DNA of 64,000 bases from Lysobacter sp. S4-A87 (GTDB lineage Bacteria; Pseudomonadota; Gammaproteobacteria; Xanthomonadales; Xanthomonadaceae). The notes below the pieces were generated by a model. It worked only from the letters and a program-made list of their open reading frames with translations, was not told the origin of the DNA and did not search any database. The DNA lies in NCBI RefSeq assembly GCF_022637455.1, contig NZ_CP093341.1:3472001-3536000 (forward strand). The letters run 5' to 3'. Positions 1 through 9,282 of this stretch are shown one piece after another; within the stretch, counting starts at the first letter, position 1; each line of letters starts with the position of its first letter. Both the position numbers and the translations under genes were made by a program.

Positions 1-59
1 CGCTCGCGCAGGCTGACCGGCGCGGTCTGGTGGTTGATGCCTAGTACGAACAAACTCAT
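1..59 (-). CDS. hemA: Glutamyl-tRNA reductase, N-terminal fragment
   Basis: The reverse strand opens with an ATG at 59-57 and reads MSLFVLGINHQTAPVSLRE before leaving the window. That is the family N-terminus, including the conserved GINHQTAPV segment that precedes the catalytic cysteine region. The enzyme reduces glutamyl-tRNA to glutamate-1-semialdehyde, the first committed step of tetrapyrrole synthesis. Only 19 codons are present. The gene diverges from the TPR/lolB/ispE run, an arrangement common in Xanthomonadaceae and pseudomonads. Confidence 0.93.
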   Translation of the reverse strand, partial: MSLFVLGINHQTAPVSLRE

Positions 60-187
60 TTCAAACGCGCCGGACTTCGCCGACTGGGGCCTCTTCCGTT
101 CAGGTGCTTGCGATAAGCTGCTGGCTACCGCGGAGGCCGACATTCTACCGGCCCCGTCCCGTCCCGGTTGACCTGCAGGCTTGATCG
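60..187. promoter_or_regulatory. Divergent intergenic region hemA / TPR-lolB
   Basis: This 128-base gap separates the divergent hemA and TPR genes, so it should hold both promoters. On the reverse strand a TAGAAT box (plus positions 142-147) could be the hemA -10, but no convincing -35 lies 16-18 bases upstream of it. I see no clear promoter for the plus-strand gene. Confidence 0.35.
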
Positions 188-1873
188 ATGCCCGTTGCCT
201 TGCGCACGCTATGTTTCATCCTTGTCGCCCTGCTGGCCGCCGAACCGCTGGCCGCCGCGGAAAAAATGGCCCGGCCCGGCCCGGTCGCCGACCCCACCGC
301 CGCTTCGCTGGAGCCGTTGCTGGCCGGCGAGTTCGCCCTGCAGTCCGGGCGGCTGGACGAGGCCGCCCAGTCCTACCTGGACGCCGCCCGCGCCGCCGAC
401 GACGTCGCCCTCGCCGAGCGCGCGACCCGCATCGCCCTGCTCGCCAAGGACGACAAGCGCGCCGCCGAGGCCCTGGACCTGTGGCGCAAGCAGGGGGGTG
501 AGGGCCTCAACCTGGCCGCCGCCGAAGCGGTCCTGGCGATCCGCCGCGGCGACGAACGTGCCGCCCGCCGATACCTGACGCAGTTGCTGTCCGCCCCGGG
601 CGACAGCGGCTGGCGCCAGGCGCTGGGCGTGCTCAGTGGCGGCGCGCGCGACCCGAAGCAGTCGGCTCGCTTGCTGGAGCGGCTGGTCAAGGACGGCAGC
701 ATTCCCAACAAGCTGCCCGCCTGGCTGGCCTTCGGTGGCCTGGCCCAGGGGCTGGAGCAGCCAGAGCTGGTCGAGCGCATCGTGGCCGAAGTGGTCGAGC
801 GTTTCCCCGGCGAGGCCCGCGTTGGCCTGCTGCGCGCCAGCCAGCTGCGTGAGGCCGGCAAGGAAGACGAGGCGCGCAAGCTGCTGGCCTCGCTGTCCGA
901 GCAGGCGGGTACCGACGCCGAGCTGCGCCGGGCGATCGCCGACGAGTACCACCGCCTGGGCGACTACCAGTCCGCCGAGGCGGTGCTGGCCAAGGGCCCG
1001 CAGGACGACCAGACCTATGCCCTGCGCGCCGCGCTGCTGGCCCAGGGTGAGGACAAGCAGTCGCTGACCCGCCTCTACGAGGAACTGCGCGCCGGAGCCT
1101 CGCAGCCGGATCCGCAGCGCCGCCTGCTGCTGGGCCAGATGGCCGAGTTCCTCGATCGCTTCGACGAAGCGCTGGAGTGGTATCGCGGCGTGCCCGGTGG
1201 CGAACAGCGCTGGGCCGCGCGGCTGCGCAGCGCCAACGTGCTGCACGAGCTCGACCGCGACGCCGAAGCCTACAAGCTGCTGCGCGAGCTGCAGGCCGAT
1301 GCCGCTGTCGACGACGAATCCCGTCGCGATGCCTACCTGCTCGAGGCCGCATTGCGCGAGAAGGACAAGGACCTGCCCGGCGAAGTCGACGTCTATGCGC
1401 GCGGCCTGGCTGCGTTCCCGGACGACCCGGAGATCCTCTACGCCCGCGCCCTGAGCTGGGAGCGCCATGACGACATCGCGCGTGCCGAGGCCGACCTGCG
1501 CAAGATCCTAGTCGCCGAACCGGACAACGTCGCCGCGCTCAACGCGCTGGGCTACACGCTGGCCGACCGCACCACGCGTTACCAGGAAGCGCTGCAGCTG
1601 ATCGAGCGCGCGCGCACCGCCGAGCCCGACAATCCGGCGATCGTCGACAGCTACGGCTGGGTGCTCTATCGCCTGGGTCGCAACGAAGAAGCGCTGATCG
1701 AGCTGCGCCGCGCCCTGACCCTGCAGAAGGACGCCGAGATCGCCGCGCACCTTGCTGAAGTGCTGTGGGTGACCGGTCGCAAGGACGAGGCGCGCAAGTA
1801 CTTCGAGCAGTCACGCAAGATGGATCCGGACAATCGCTCGCTGCTGCGCGCGCTGGAGAAGACCGGCGCATGA
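188..1873 (+). CDS. Exported tetratricopeptide-repeat protein
   Basis: This 561-residue protein starts with a hydrophobic leader ending near the AAAEKM segment (about residues 1-25), consistent with export to the periplasm or outer membrane. The rest is helical and Ala/Leu/Glu-rich. The clearest TPR units lie in the last 150 residues, with the N-A-L-x-x-L-G-Y and Y-G-W-x-x-Y-x-x-G patterns of TPR helix pairs. TPRs mediate protein-protein contacts, and no enzymatic motif is visible. The gene overlaps lolB through ATGA (1870-1873). It also sits upstream of lolB and ispE in related genomes, so a role near outer-membrane lipoprotein handling is plausible but unproven. Confidence 0.88.
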   Translation: MPVALRTLCFILVALLAAEPLAAAEKMARPGPVADPTAASLEPLLAGEFALQSGRLDEAAQSYLDAARAADDVALAERATRIALLAKDDKRAAEALDLWRKQGGEGLNLAAAEAVLAIRRGDERAARRYLTQLLSAPGDSGWRQALGVLSGGARDPKQSARLLERLVKDGSIPNKLPAWLAFGGLAQGLEQPELVERIVAEVVERFPGEARVGLLRASQLREAGKEDEARKLLASLSEQAGTDAELRRAIADEYHRLGDYQSAEAVLAKGPQDDQTYALRAALLAQGEDKQSLTRLYEELRAGASQPDPQRRLLLGQMAEFLDRFDEALEWYRGVPGGEQRWAARLRSANVLHELDRDAEAYKLLRELQADAAVDDESRRDAYLLEAALREKDKDLPGEVDVYARGLAAFPDDPEILYARALSWERHDDIARAEADLRKILVAEPDNVAALNALGYTLADRTTRYQEALQLIERARTAEPDNPAIVDSYGWVLYRLGRNEEALIELRRALTLQKDAEIAAHLAEVLWVTGRKDEARKYFEQSRKMDPDNRSLLRALEKTGA

Positions 1874-2499
1874 ATATCCGCGATTCGTTGTGCCTGGCGG
1901 CGTTGTCGATGGCCATGCTCGCCGGCTGCGTGTCGAGTCCGACCCGCGCCCCAGCCGTGCCTGTCGACCCCGTCCAGGCGCAGGCCAACGACCAGCGCCG
2001 CAGTGACATCGGCGACTGGACCCTGTCCGGCCGCATCGCCGTCTCCAATGGCAAGCAGGGCGGCAGTGGCCGCATCGACTGGCAGGAAACGAAGGGCCGC
2101 TACTCGATCTCGCTGAGCGCCCCGGTCACCCGACAGAGCTGGCGCCTCAGCGGCGACGCCGCCGGTGCGCGCCTGGAAGGGGTCGACGGCGGGCCGCGCG
2201 AGGGCGCCGATGTCGAATCCATGCTGCAGGCAACCACCGGCTGGGACGTGCCCGTGCGCGCGCTGTCGGACTGGGTGCGCGGCATCGGTGCGGCCACGGC
2301 CGAATACGGCCCGGCGAAGATCGAATACGGCGCAGGCAACCTGCCGTCGCGCCTGCAGCAGGCGGGCTGGCTGATCGAATACCAGGACTGGCAGCCGGCC
2401 GCCGATGGCCCGGTCATGCCGGCCCGGCTGGTGGCCACCCGTGGCCAGGCGAAGGTCCGCCTGATCGTCGATCAGTGGTCGCTCGGCGCCGGGCAATGA
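1870..2499 (+). CDS. lolB: Outer-membrane lipoprotein receptor LolB
   Basis: The 209-residue product is LolB, which accepts lipoproteins from the periplasmic carrier LolA and inserts them in the outer membrane. Starting at the ATG at 1870 gives a lipoprotein signal with a lipobox ending LAGC, so Cys20 would be the lipidated residue. The open frame extends further upstream inside the TPR gene, but that start would bury the signal peptide. The family motifs WTLSGRIAV and GRIDWQ follow the linker. The gene overlaps the TPR gene by ATGA and overlaps ispE the same way, so the three are probably translationally coupled. Confidence 0.93.
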   Translation: MNIRDSLCLAALSMAMLAGCVSSPTRAPAVPVDPVQAQANDQRRSDIGDWTLSGRIAVSNGKQGGSGRIDWQETKGRYSISLSAPVTRQSWRLSGDAAGARLEGVDGGPREGADVESMLQATTGWDVPVRALSDWVRGIGAATAEYGPAKIEYGAGNLPSRLQQAGWLIEYQDWQPAADGPVMPARLVATRGQAKVRLIVDQWSLGAGQ

Positions 2500-3395
2500 G
2501 TCCGCAGGTGGCAGCAACCGACCCGGCGACGAGCTGGGCAGTGTGGCCGGCCCCGGCCAAGCTGAACCTGTTCCTGCGTATCACCGGCCGTCGAGACGAC
2601 GGCTATCACCTCCTGCAGACCGTGTTCCGGTTGCTGGACTGGGGCGACTCGATTCGGCTGCGGGTCCGCGACGACGGCCAGATCTGCCGTCACGGCGCCA
2701 GCGCGCCGGGCGTGGCGGAAGCCGATGACCTGACGGTCCGCGCCGCCAAGTTGCTGCAATCAGAGGCAAAAATCACGCAAGGCGCCGACATCGTCGTCGA
2801 AAAGCGCATTCCGTCCGGCGGCGGCTTTGGTGGGGGCTCGTCCGACGCGGCGACCGTCCTGGTCGCCCTCGATGCCCTGTGGGGCACCTGCCTGGAGGTG
2901 GACCGGCTGGCCGGGCTGGGCCTGCGACTGGGCGCGGATGTCCCGGTGTTCGTCCGTGGCCATAACGCCTGGGCGGAAGGGGTGGGCGAGCTGCTGTCCC
3001 CGATCGATCTGCCGCCGGCGTGGTACGTACTGGCCGATCCCGGCGTGCATGCGCCGACCGCGGCGTTGTTCAGTACCCCTGAATTGACGCGTGATGCCGC
3101 GCCCGCGACAATAGCGGACTTCGTTTCGGGTGTGCCGCTCGGGAATGCGTTCGAGCCGGTATTGCGTGTGCGCGAACCCGCCGTAGAGGCGGTGTTTGCA
3201 GCACTTTCGCAGATCGGTTCGCCGCGCCTGACCGGGTCTGGCAGCGGCTGTTTCGTCGAATTCGCATCACGCGAAGACGCCGAAGCGGCACTGGTGGCAC
3301 TACCGCAGGGTCTTCGGGCCTGGCTGGCAACGGGAGCCTCGCGCTCGCCGCTGCTGGAAGCGCGAAGCAGGTGGGAAGGAGCGGGGACCGAGTAG
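2496..3395 (+). CDS. ispE: 4-diphosphocytidyl-2-C-methyl-D-erythritol kinase
   Basis: IspE phosphorylates CDP-methylerythritol in the MEP pathway of isoprenoid synthesis. The 299-residue protein has the GHMP kinase features: an N-terminal PAKLNLFL strand with the conserved Lys (residue 22), the glycine-rich ATP loop [14 protein letters not shown], and a C-terminal GSGSGCF motif. I chose the ATG at 2496 because it overlaps the lolB stop as ATGA; the start 21 bases further up adds a basic stretch absent from the family. The tRNA-Gln gene follows 53 bases downstream. Confidence 0.95.
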   Translation: MSPQVAATDPATSWAVWPAPAKLNLFLRITGRRDDGYHLLQTVFRLLDWGDSIRLRVRDDGQICRHGASAPGVAEADDLTVRAAKLLQSEAKITQGADIVVEKRIPSGGGFGGGSSDAATVLVALDALWGTCLEVDRLAGLGLRLGADVPVFVRGHNAWAEGVGELLSPIDLPPAWYVLADPGVHAPTAALFSTPELTRDAAPATIADFVSGVPLGNAFEPVLRVREPAVEAVFAALSQIGSPRLTGSGSGCFVEFASREDAEAALVALPQGLRAWLATGASRSPLLEARSRWEGAGTE

Positions 3396-3448
3396 CAGCC
3401 GCACCAGGCTCCGGCTCATTCCTGCTGCAGTCCGCTGGTACCTCATGC

Positions 3449-3525
3449 AGGGGCGTCGCCAAGAGGCCCAAGGCACCAGGTTTTGATCCTGGCATTCGTA
3501 GGTTCGAATCCTACCGCCCCTGCCA
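3449..3525 (+). tRNA. tRNA-Gln (anticodon TTG)
   Basis: The cloverleaf is complete. A 7-bp acceptor stem pairs AGGGGCG with CGCCCCT, followed by discriminator G and an encoded CCA (3523-3525). The anticodon stem pairs CCAGG with CCTGG around a 7-base loop with TTG at 3483-3485. The T-arm carries GGTTCGAATCC. It lies between ispE and prs, the usual place in this family. Confidence 0.96.
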
Positions 3526-3605
3526 ATTCATTGCGGACCGACCCGGCGTTTCCGGTGCGGACGCTCCCAGATAACCGCCACGGTCAGAGCGAAGCGGAGA
3601 GCACT

Positions 3606-4565
3606 GTGCAGAACGATCGGAACCTGCTGATTTTCAGTGGCAATGCCAACCGCCCGCTGGCCGACGCGGTGTGCAAGGAGCTCGGCATCCGCCTGGGCAA
3701 GGCACTCGTCAGCCGTTTCTCGGACGGCGAGGTGCAGGTCGAGATCGAAGAGAACGTGCGCCGCCAGGAAGTGTTCGTGATCCAGCCGACGAACGCGCCC
3801 ACGGCCGAGAACTTCATGGAGCTGCTGGTGCTGGTGGACGCGCTCAAGCGCGCCTCGGTGGCCAGCGTGACCGCGGTGGTGCCGTACTTCGGCTACGCCC
3901 GCCAGGATCGCCGCCCGCGTTCGTCGCGCGTGCCGATCACGGCCAAGGTGGCGGCCAAGATGTTCAGCGCGGTCGGTACCGATCGCGTGCTCACGGTCGA
4001 CCTGCACGCCGACCAGATCCAGGGTTTCTTCGATATCCCGGTCGACAACGTGTATGCCTCGCCGCTGCTGCTCGCCGACATCTGGCGCGCGCACGGCACC
4101 GACAACATGGTGGTGGTCTCGCCTGACGTCGGCGGTGTGGTCCGCGCCCGCGCGATCGCCAAGCGCCTCGACGACGCCGACCTGGCGATCATCGACAAGC
4201 GCCGCCCGCGCGCCAACGTCTCCACGGTGATGAACATCATCGGCGACGTCGAAGGCAAGACCTGCGTCCTCGTCGACGACATCGTCGACACCGCCGGCAC
4301 GTTGTGCGCTGCCGCCGCTGCCCTCAAGCAGCGCGGCGCGGTCAAGGTCGCCGCCTACTGCACCCACCCGGTGCTGTCGGGCGCGGCGATCGACAACGTG
4401 ACCCGGTCGCAGCTCGACGAGCTGGTGGTGACCGACACCATACGCCTGTCGGACGCGGCCAGGGCCTGCAACAAGATCCGCCAGCTCAGCGTTGCCGAGC
4501 TGCTGGCTGAAACGATCCGCCGTGTTGCCTTCGGCGAATCGGTCAGCTCGCTGTACGTTGATTGA
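3606..4565 (+). CDS. prs: Ribose-phosphate pyrophosphokinase
   Basis: Prs makes PRPP from ribose-5-phosphate and ATP for nucleotide, histidine, tryptophan and NAD synthesis. The 319-residue product begins [19 protein letters not shown], includes [10 protein letters not shown] and the [11 protein letters not shown] region, and carries the PRPP-binding motif [14 protein letters not shown] picked the GTG at 3606. It gives the family's usual length and N-terminus and has a GGAG-type ribosome site a few bases upstream. The only in-frame ATG further up lies inside tRNA-Gln. Confidence 0.95.
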   Translation: MQNDRNLLIFSGNANRPLADAVCKELGIRLGKALVSRFSDGEVQVEIEENVRRQEVFVIQPTNAPTAENFMELLVLVDALKRASVASVTAVVPYFGYARQDRRPRSSRVPITAKVAAKMFSAVGTDRVLTVDLHADQIQGFFDIPVDNVYASPLLLADIWRAHGTDNMVVVSPDVGGVVRARAIAKRLDDADLAIIDKRRPRANVSTVMNIIGDVEGKTCVLVDDIVDTAGTLCAAAAALKQRGAVKVAAYCTHPVLSGAAIDNVTRSQLDELVVTDTIRLSDAARACNKIRQLSVAELLAETIRRVAFGESVSSLYVD

Positions 4566-4627
4566 GCAGTCGACTGAAAGGTCGATGAAGAATTCGCGGC
4601 GACGGCTCCGGTCGTTGCCGCAAACGC

Positions 4628-4674
4628 CGCTCACCTGGTCGCGGGTGAGCGTTCATACCCGTCGCGAGACGGGT
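4628..4674 (+). other. Two tandem hairpins between prs and rplY
   Basis: An 8-bp stem CGCTCACC/GGTGAGCG (4628-4651) is followed by a 7-bp stem ACCCGTC/GACGGGT with loop GCGA (4657-4674). A T run is missing, so this is either a weak terminator or an mRNA structure ahead of rplY. Confidence 0.45.
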
Positions 4675-4701
4675 TCATTGCAGTAAAAGTGAGTAATTCC
4701 A

Positions 4702-5355
4702 ATGTCTGAACACATCCTCAAGGCCACTGGCCGCAGCGTCGAAGGGAAGGGTGCGAGCCGCCGTCTTCGTCATGCCGCCAGCATCCCGGCCATCGTCTAC
4801 GGCGGCAAGTCCGCGCCGCAGCCCATCCAGCTCGACCACGAGAAGACCTGGCTGGCCCAGCAGAACGAGTGGTTCTACTCCTCGATCCTGACCCTGGAGA
4901 TCGACGGCAAGGCCGAGCCGGTCCTGCTGCGTGACATGCAGCGCCATCCGTTCAAGCAGATCATCATGCACCTGGACTTCCAGCGCGTTGATCTGAACCA
5001 GGCGCTGAAGGCTTCCGTGCCGCTGCACTTCCTCAACCAGGACAGCTCGCCGGCCGGCAAGGCCGCCGACGTGGTCATCACCCACGAGCTCAACGAAGTC
5101 ACCGTCAGCTGCCTGCCCAAGGACCTGCCGGAGTTCATCGAAGTCGACCTGGCCAAGCTGGCCGTCGGCGACGTGGTGCACCTGTCGGACATCAAGCTGC
5201 CCAAGGGCGTCGAGCTGCCGGAACTGAAGCTGGGCAAGGAACACGACGTTGCCGTCGTGATGGCCAAGCACGGTCGCGTCGAAACCGAGGAAACCTCGGA
5301 AGAGGCACCGGCCGAAGTGCCGGCGACCAAGGCCGCCAAGAAGGACGAGAAGTAA
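4702..5355 (+). CDS. rplY: 50S ribosomal protein L25, long (Ctc) form
   Basis: L25 binds 5S rRNA in the large subunit. This 217-residue version is the two-domain Ctc/TL5 form. An N-terminal 5S-binding beta barrel (about residues 1-95, with GKGASRRLRHAASIPAIVYG) is followed by a C-terminal beta domain containing VELPELKLG. The tail is an acidic then lysine-rich linker. The gene sits between prs and pth, a common proteobacterial order. Confidence 0.94.
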   Translation: MSEHILKATGRSVEGKGASRRLRHAASIPAIVYGGKSAPQPIQLDHEKTWLAQQNEWFYSSILTLEIDGKAEPVLLRDMQRHPFKQIIMHLDFQRVDLNQALKASVPLHFLNQDSSPAGKAADVVITHELNEVTVSCLPKDLPEFIEVDLAKLAVGDVVHLSDIKLPKGVELPELKLGKEHDVAVVMAKHGRVETEETSEEAPAEVPATKAAKKDEK

Positions 5356-5368
5356 TCACGTCCCGTGC

Positions 5369-5392
5369 GCCTGCCCGCAACCGCGGGCAGGC
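5369..5392 (+). other. Strong hairpin between rplY and pth
   Basis: A perfect 10-bp stem GCCTGCCCGC/GCGGGCAGGC closes a 4-base AACC loop right after the rplY stop. No T tract follows, so termination is uncertain. It may protect the rplY 3' end or reduce readthrough into pth. Confidence 0.5.
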
Positions 5393-5411
5393 CACTGCGT
5401 GAGACTCTCTG

Positions 5412-5996
5412 ATGGCTGCCGGTTTGCGCCTCATCGTCGGTCTGGGAAATCCCGGAGCCGAACACCTCCGGACCCGGCACAACGCCGGGTTCTGGTTTGT
5501 GGACGCCCTGGCTTCACGCCTGGGCGGCCGCTTTGGTCTGGAATCCAAGCTGTTCGGCGAGACCTGCAAGGTCGACATTGCCGGCCAGCCGGTCTGGCTG
5601 CTCAAGCCGGCCACCTTCATGAACCTGTCCGGCAAGTCGGTCACCGCGGCCCTGCGCTACTGGAAGATCGAGCCGGAGCAGATGCTCGTCGCCCACGATG
5701 AGCTCGACCTCGACGCCGGCGTCGCCCGCCTCAAGTTCGAGGGCGGCCATGGCGGCCAGAACGGCCTGCGCGACATCAGCCAGCTGCTCGGCCACGGCAA
5801 GTACCATCGCCTGCGCATCGGCATCGGCCACCCCGGCCACAAGGACCGCGTCACCTCCTGGGTGCTGGGCCGTCCGGGCAGTGCCGACGAGGCGATGATC
5901 CTGCGCGCCGTCGACGATGCCCAGGACGTATTGCCCCTGGCGGTCAGCGGCGACTTCAACGAGGCCATGAAGCGGCTGCACACGCCGCGGGCCTGA
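5412..5996 (+). CDS. pth: Peptidyl-tRNA hydrolase
   Basis: Pth cleaves the ester bond of peptidyl-tRNAs released prematurely from ribosomes and so recycles tRNA. The 194-residue protein has the family opening LIVGLGNPG, the catalytic His in TRHNAGFW (His23), the [10 protein letters not shown] segment and the HDELDLD and [10 protein letters not shown] motifs. Length and motifs are normal. It is followed 61 bases later by ychF, its usual neighbour. Confidence 0.97.
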   Translation: MAAGLRLIVGLGNPGAEHLRTRHNAGFWFVDALASRLGGRFGLESKLFGETCKVDIAGQPVWLLKPATFMNLSGKSVTAALRYWKIEPEQMLVAHDELDLDAGVARLKFEGGHGGQNGLRDISQLLGHGKYHRLRIGIGHPGHKDRVTSWVLGRPGSADEAMILRAVDDAQDVLPLAVSGDFNEAMKRLHTPRA

Positions 5997-6057
5997 GTTC
6001 CACCCCCATTCCTGGTGCCGGCGCGATGCCGGTGCTGCAACAGAGCGAGAAAGCGTC

Positions 6058-7149
6058 ATGGGCATCAAATGCGGCATCGTCGGCCTGCCTAACGTCGGCA
6101 AGTCGACCCTCTTCAACGCCCTGACCAAGGCCGGCATCGCGGCGGCCAACTTCCCGTTCTGCACGATCGAACCCAACGTCGGCGTCGTGCCGGTGCCCGA
6201 TCCGCGCCTGATCGCGCTGTCGGAGATCGTCAAGCCGCAGAAGTGCATCCCGACCGCGGTCGAGTTCGTCGACATCGCCGGCCTGGTCGCCGGTGCCGCC
6301 AGCGGCGAGGGACTGGGCAACAAGTTCCTGGCCCACATCCGCGAGGTCGACGCGATCACCCACGTGGTGCGCTGCTTCGAGAACCCCGACGTCATCCACG
6401 TCAACAACAAGGTTGACCCGATCGCCGACATCGAGACGATCGACACCGAGCTGGCCCTGGCCGACCTGGAGTCCGTGGAAAAGGCCCTGCAGCGCGCCGA
6501 GCGCACGGCCAAGACCGGTGACAAGGACGCCAAGATCCGGGTCGAGGTGCTGGGCCGTGTCCGCGCCGGGCTGGATTCGGGCAAGCCGGCGCGCGCGCTG
6601 GGCCTGTCGGAAGACGACCGCCTGCAGGTGCGCGACCTGTTCCTGCTGACCCTCAAGCCGGTCATGTACGTCGCCAACGTCCTCGAGGACGGTTTCCACG
6701 ACAACCCGCACCTGGACGCCGTGCGCGAGCGCGCGGTGGGCGAGGGTGCCGAGGTGGTGCCGGTGTGCGCGGCGATCGAAGAAGAGCTCAGCCAGCTCGA
6801 GGACGCCGACCGCGACGCCTTCCTGACCGACCTCGGCCTCGACGAGCCGGGCCTGAACCGGGTCATCCGCGCTGCTTACAAGCTGCTGGGCCTGCAGACC
6901 TATTTCACCGCCGGCGTGAAGGAAGTCCGCGCCTGGACGGTCAAGTCCGGTTCGACCGCGCCGCAGGCCGCCGCGGTGATCCACACCGACTTCGAAAAGG
7001 GCTTCATCCGCGCCGAAACCATCGCGTATGACGACTACATCAAGTACAAGGGCGAGTCCGGTGCCCGCGACGCCGGTCGCCTGCGTCTGGAAGGCAAGGA
7101 ATACCGCGTCCAGGAAGGCGACGTACTGCATTTCCGCTTCAACGTCTGA
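6058..7149 (+). CDS. ychF: Redox-responsive P-loop ATPase YchF/OLA1
   Basis: The 363-residue protein belongs to the Obg-related translation-factor class, but YchF prefers ATP to GTP and associates with ribosomes. The P-loop is GLPNVGKST (residues 8-16), and switch regions and a coiled-coil insert follow. The C-terminal TGS domain includes [16 protein letters not shown] and ends with the FHFRFNV tail typical of the family. It directly follows pth and precedes the tRNA/tuf unit. Confidence 0.96.
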   Translation: MGIKCGIVGLPNVGKSTLFNALTKAGIAAANFPFCTIEPNVGVVPVPDPRLIALSEIVKPQKCIPTAVEFVDIAGLVAGAASGEGLGNKFLAHIREVDAITHVVRCFENPDVIHVNNKVDPIADIETIDTELALADLESVEKALQRAERTAKTGDKDAKIRVEVLGRVRAGLDSGKPARALGLSEDDRLQVRDLFLLTLKPVMYVANVLEDGFHDNPHLDAVRERAVGEGAEVVPVCAAIEEELSQLEDADRDAFLTDLGLDEPGLNRVIRAAYKLLGLQTYFTAGVKEVRAWTVKSGSTAPQAAAVIHTDFEKGFIRAETIAYDDYIKYKGESGARDAGRLRLEGKEYRVQEGDVLHFRFNV

Positions 7150-7234
7150 TCGATCCGTCCGCTTGCCCGCGCGCTGGGGGACGGTGTTTTGAAGAGTTTT
7201 TGCCTCTATCGTGAAAATTGATGTGTAATCGCCG

Positions 7235-7263
7235 TTGACAACCCCGCCGACCGGTCCCAAAAT
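7235..7263 (+). promoter_or_regulatory. Sigma70 promoter of the tRNA-Tyr/Gly/Thr-tuf unit
   Basis: A perfect -35 TTGACA (7235-7240) is separated by 17 bases from CAAAAT (7258-7263), one mismatch from consensus. The following bases up to tRNA-Tyr are GC-rich, as expected for a stringently controlled stable-RNA promoter. It lies 12 bases before the tRNA. Confidence 0.75.
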
Positions 7264-7275
7264 TGCGGGCTCTTT

Positions 7276-7361
7276 GGAGGGATACCCAAGCGGCCAACGG
7301 GGGCAGACTGTAAATCTGCTGGCTTACGCCTTCGGTGGTTCGAATCCACCTCCCTCCACCA
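7276..7361 (+). tRNA. tRNA-Tyr (anticodon GTA)
   Basis: This is a class II tRNA with a long variable arm. The acceptor stem pairs GGAGGGA with TCCCTCC, followed by discriminator A and an encoded CCA (7359-7361). The anticodon stem-loop has GTA at 7310-7312. It is the first gene of the tRNA-tuf unit. Confidence 0.96.
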
Positions 7362-7454
7362 GCTTCACCCGGTCGCAAGGTCGGCAGTGCAACAGGCAAC
7401 AAACCGATGGCGTTACCATCCATCGGCGCAGTACCCAAGCAGGTAGGTTCCGGC

Positions 7455-7528
7455 GCGGGAGTAGTTCAACGGTAGAACCTCAGCCTTCCAAGCTGATGGT
7501 GCGGGTTCGATTCCCGTCTCCCGCTCCA
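7455..7528 (+). tRNA. tRNA-Gly (anticodon TCC)
   Basis: The 74-base cloverleaf has acceptor GCGGGAG/CTCCCGC, discriminator T and an encoded CCA. The anticodon loop CTTCCAA carries TCC at 7487-7489. It lies between tRNA-Tyr and tRNA-Thr in the tuf transcription unit. Confidence 0.96.
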
Positions 7529-7565
7529 TTGAACGCCGCGACGTCCCACCTGCTAGGCACAATCT

Positions 7566-7641
7566 GCTCACGTAGCTCAGTCGGTAGAGCACCTCCTTGG
7601 TAAGGAGGAGGTCGAAGGTTCGATTCCTTTCGTGAGCACCA
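7566..7641 (+). tRNA. tRNA-Thr (anticodon GGT)
   Basis: The 76-base cloverleaf has acceptor GCTCACG/CGTGAGC, discriminator A and an encoded CCA (7639-7641). The anticodon loop TTGGTAA carries GGT. It ends 52 bases before the first tuf gene, matching the tyrU-glyT-thrT-tufB arrangement of enterobacteria. Confidence 0.96.
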
Positions 7642-7693
7642 CTACAAGCGATCCACCAACGTAATTCCGTCCTACAAGCGAGAGTCGACTGTC

Positions 7694-8884
7694 ATGGCCA
7701 AGGGTAAGTTTGAGCGCACCAAGCCCCACGTGAACGTGGGCACGATCGGTCACGTCGACCACGGCAAGACGACGCTGACGGCGGCACTGACGAAGGTGGG
7801 TGCGGAGCGTTTCGGTGGCGAGTTCAAGGCGTACGACGCGATCGACGCGGCGCCGGAAGAGAAGGCGCGCGGCATCACGATCTCGACGGCGCACGTCGAG
7901 TACGAGAGCCCGAACCGTCACTACGCCCACGTGGACTGCCCGGGCCACGCCGACTACGTGAAGAACATGATCACGGGTGCGGCGCAGATGGACGGCGCGA
8001 TCCTGGTGTGCTCGGCCGCTGACGGCCCGATGCCGCAGACGCGCGAGCACATCCTGCTGTCGCGCCAGGTCGGCGTGCCGTACATCGTCGTGTACCTGAA
8101 CAAGGCCGACATGGTCGACGACGCCGAGCTGCTCGAGCTGGTCGAGATGGAAGTGCGCGAGCTGCTGTCGAAGTACGACTTCCCGGGCGACGACACCCCG
8201 ATCATCCACGGTTCGGCCCGTCTGGCGCTGGAAGGCGACCAGTCGGAAATCGGCGTGCCGTCGATCCTGCGTCTGGTCGAGGCGCTGGACACGTTCATTC
8301 CGCAGCCGGAGCGTGACGTCGACAAGGCGTTCCTGATGCCGGTGGAAGACGTGTTCTCGATCTCGGGCCGCGGCACCGTGGTGACCGGCCGTATCGAGCG
8401 CGGCATCATCAAGGTGGGCGACGAAATCGAAATCGTCGGTATCCGTCCGACGCAGAAGACGACCGTCACCGGCGTCGAGATGTTCCGCAAGCTGCTCGAT
8501 CAGGGCCAGGCAGGCGACAACGCCGGTCTGCTGCTGCGCGGCACCAAGCGTGACGACGTCGAGCGCGGCCAGGTGCTGTGCAAGCCGGGTTCGATCACCC
8601 CGCACACCGAGTTCGAGGCCGAGGTGTACGTGCTGTCGAAGGACGAGGGCGGCCGTCACACCCCGTTCTTCAAGGGCTACCGCCCGCAGTTCTACTTCCG
8701 CACGACCGACATCACCGGCGCAGTGACGCTGCCGGAAGGCGTCGAGATGGTCATGCCGGGCGACAACATCAAGATGGTCGTCGCGCTGATCAACCCGGTG
8801 GCAATGGACGAAGGCCTGCGTTTCGCAATCCGCGAAGGCGGCCGTACCGTCGGCGCCGGCGTGGTGGCGAAGATCATCAAGTGA
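7694..8884 (+). CDS. tuf: Elongation factor Tu, copy 1
   Basis: EF-Tu delivers aminoacyl-tRNA to the ribosomal A site with GTP. The 396-residue protein has G1 GHVDHGKTT, the effector region [15 protein letters not shown]3 DCPGHADYV and G4 NKADM, followed by beta-barrel domains 2 and 3. The protein is identical to the second copy at 25365. This copy is the tufB-type gene downstream of three tRNA genes, so it can be transcribed independently of the str operon. Confidence 0.98.
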   Translation: MAKGKFERTKPHVNVGTIGHVDHGKTTLTAALTKVGAERFGGEFKAYDAIDAAPEEKARGITISTAHVEYESPNRHYAHVDCPGHADYVKNMITGAAQMDGAILVCSAADGPMPQTREHILLSRQVGVPYIVVYLNKADMVDDAELLELVEMEVRELLSKYDFPGDDTPIIHGSARLALEGDQSEIGVPSILRLVEALDTFIPQPERDVDKAFLMPVEDVFSISGRGTVVTGRIERGIIKVGDEIEIVGIRPTQKTTVTGVEMFRKLLDQGQAGDNAGLLLRGTKRDDVERGQVLCKPGSITPHTEFEAEVYVLSKDEGGRHTPFFKGYRPQFYFRTTDITGAVTLPEGVEMVMPGDNIKMVVALINPVAMDEGLRFAIREGGRTVGAGVVAKIIK

Positions 8885-8933
8885 CGAATTGACCCGGGCG
8901 CGCGCAAGCGCGCCCGGCTTTGTCAATTCGTCA
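8882..8933 (+). terminator. Nested palindrome after tuf copy 1
   Basis: An outer 12-bp arm (8882-8893 with 8922-8933, TGACGAATTGAC and its complement) includes the tuf stop codon. It encloses a perfect 10-bp inner stem CCGGGCGCGC/GCGCGCCCGG (8894-8917) with a GCAA tetraloop. Only CTTT separates the inner and outer right arms, so a classic T tract is missing. It is most likely a transcription terminator or 3'-end stabiliser. An identical element follows the other tuf copy. Confidence 0.7.
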
Positions 8934-8964
8934 TCCCCGCGAAGGCGGGGATCCAGGGACGTTG
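8930..8964 (+). repeat. REP-like palindrome, family A
   Basis: The core is TCCCCGCGAAGGCGGGGA, flanked by GTCA on one side and by TCCAGGGACGTTG on the other. Related copies lie at 11624, 26601, 43303, 43345, 50838, 51068 and 53085, all between genes. Confidence 0.85.
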
Positions 8965-9116
8965 ATTTTGCCGTAGATGTTGTGGACTTCCCGGCGAGTC
9001 GGCAACGGCTCGCCGTCGCCGTCTAAGGGGCCTGGTTCTGAACCGGGGCGCCTGAACTCCGGGGCTGAAATCGGGTCCAACCCGCTTCCAGCAAAACCGT
9101 TAAGCTTTATCGATGT

Positions 9117-9192
<76 letters not shown>

Positions 9193-9282
9193 CTACATGC
9201 GGGCGCTTCCGCACAGCCCCGGTCATCCGTGGTCGGGACGTTCCACCTACAGACGTGGCCTCACCGCCGCGCGATGGATCGG

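Larger units (their letters stand above)
7692..8966 (+). repeat. Long direct repeat, tuf copy 1
   Basis: From TCATGG at 7692 to GTTGAT at 8966 the sequence matches 25363-26637 with one difference seen by eye (G at 7708, A at 25379). The repeat covers all of tuf, the downstream double palindrome and a REP element. Flanks on both sides are unrelated. This is the signature of intrachromosomal gene conversion. Confidence 0.9.
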
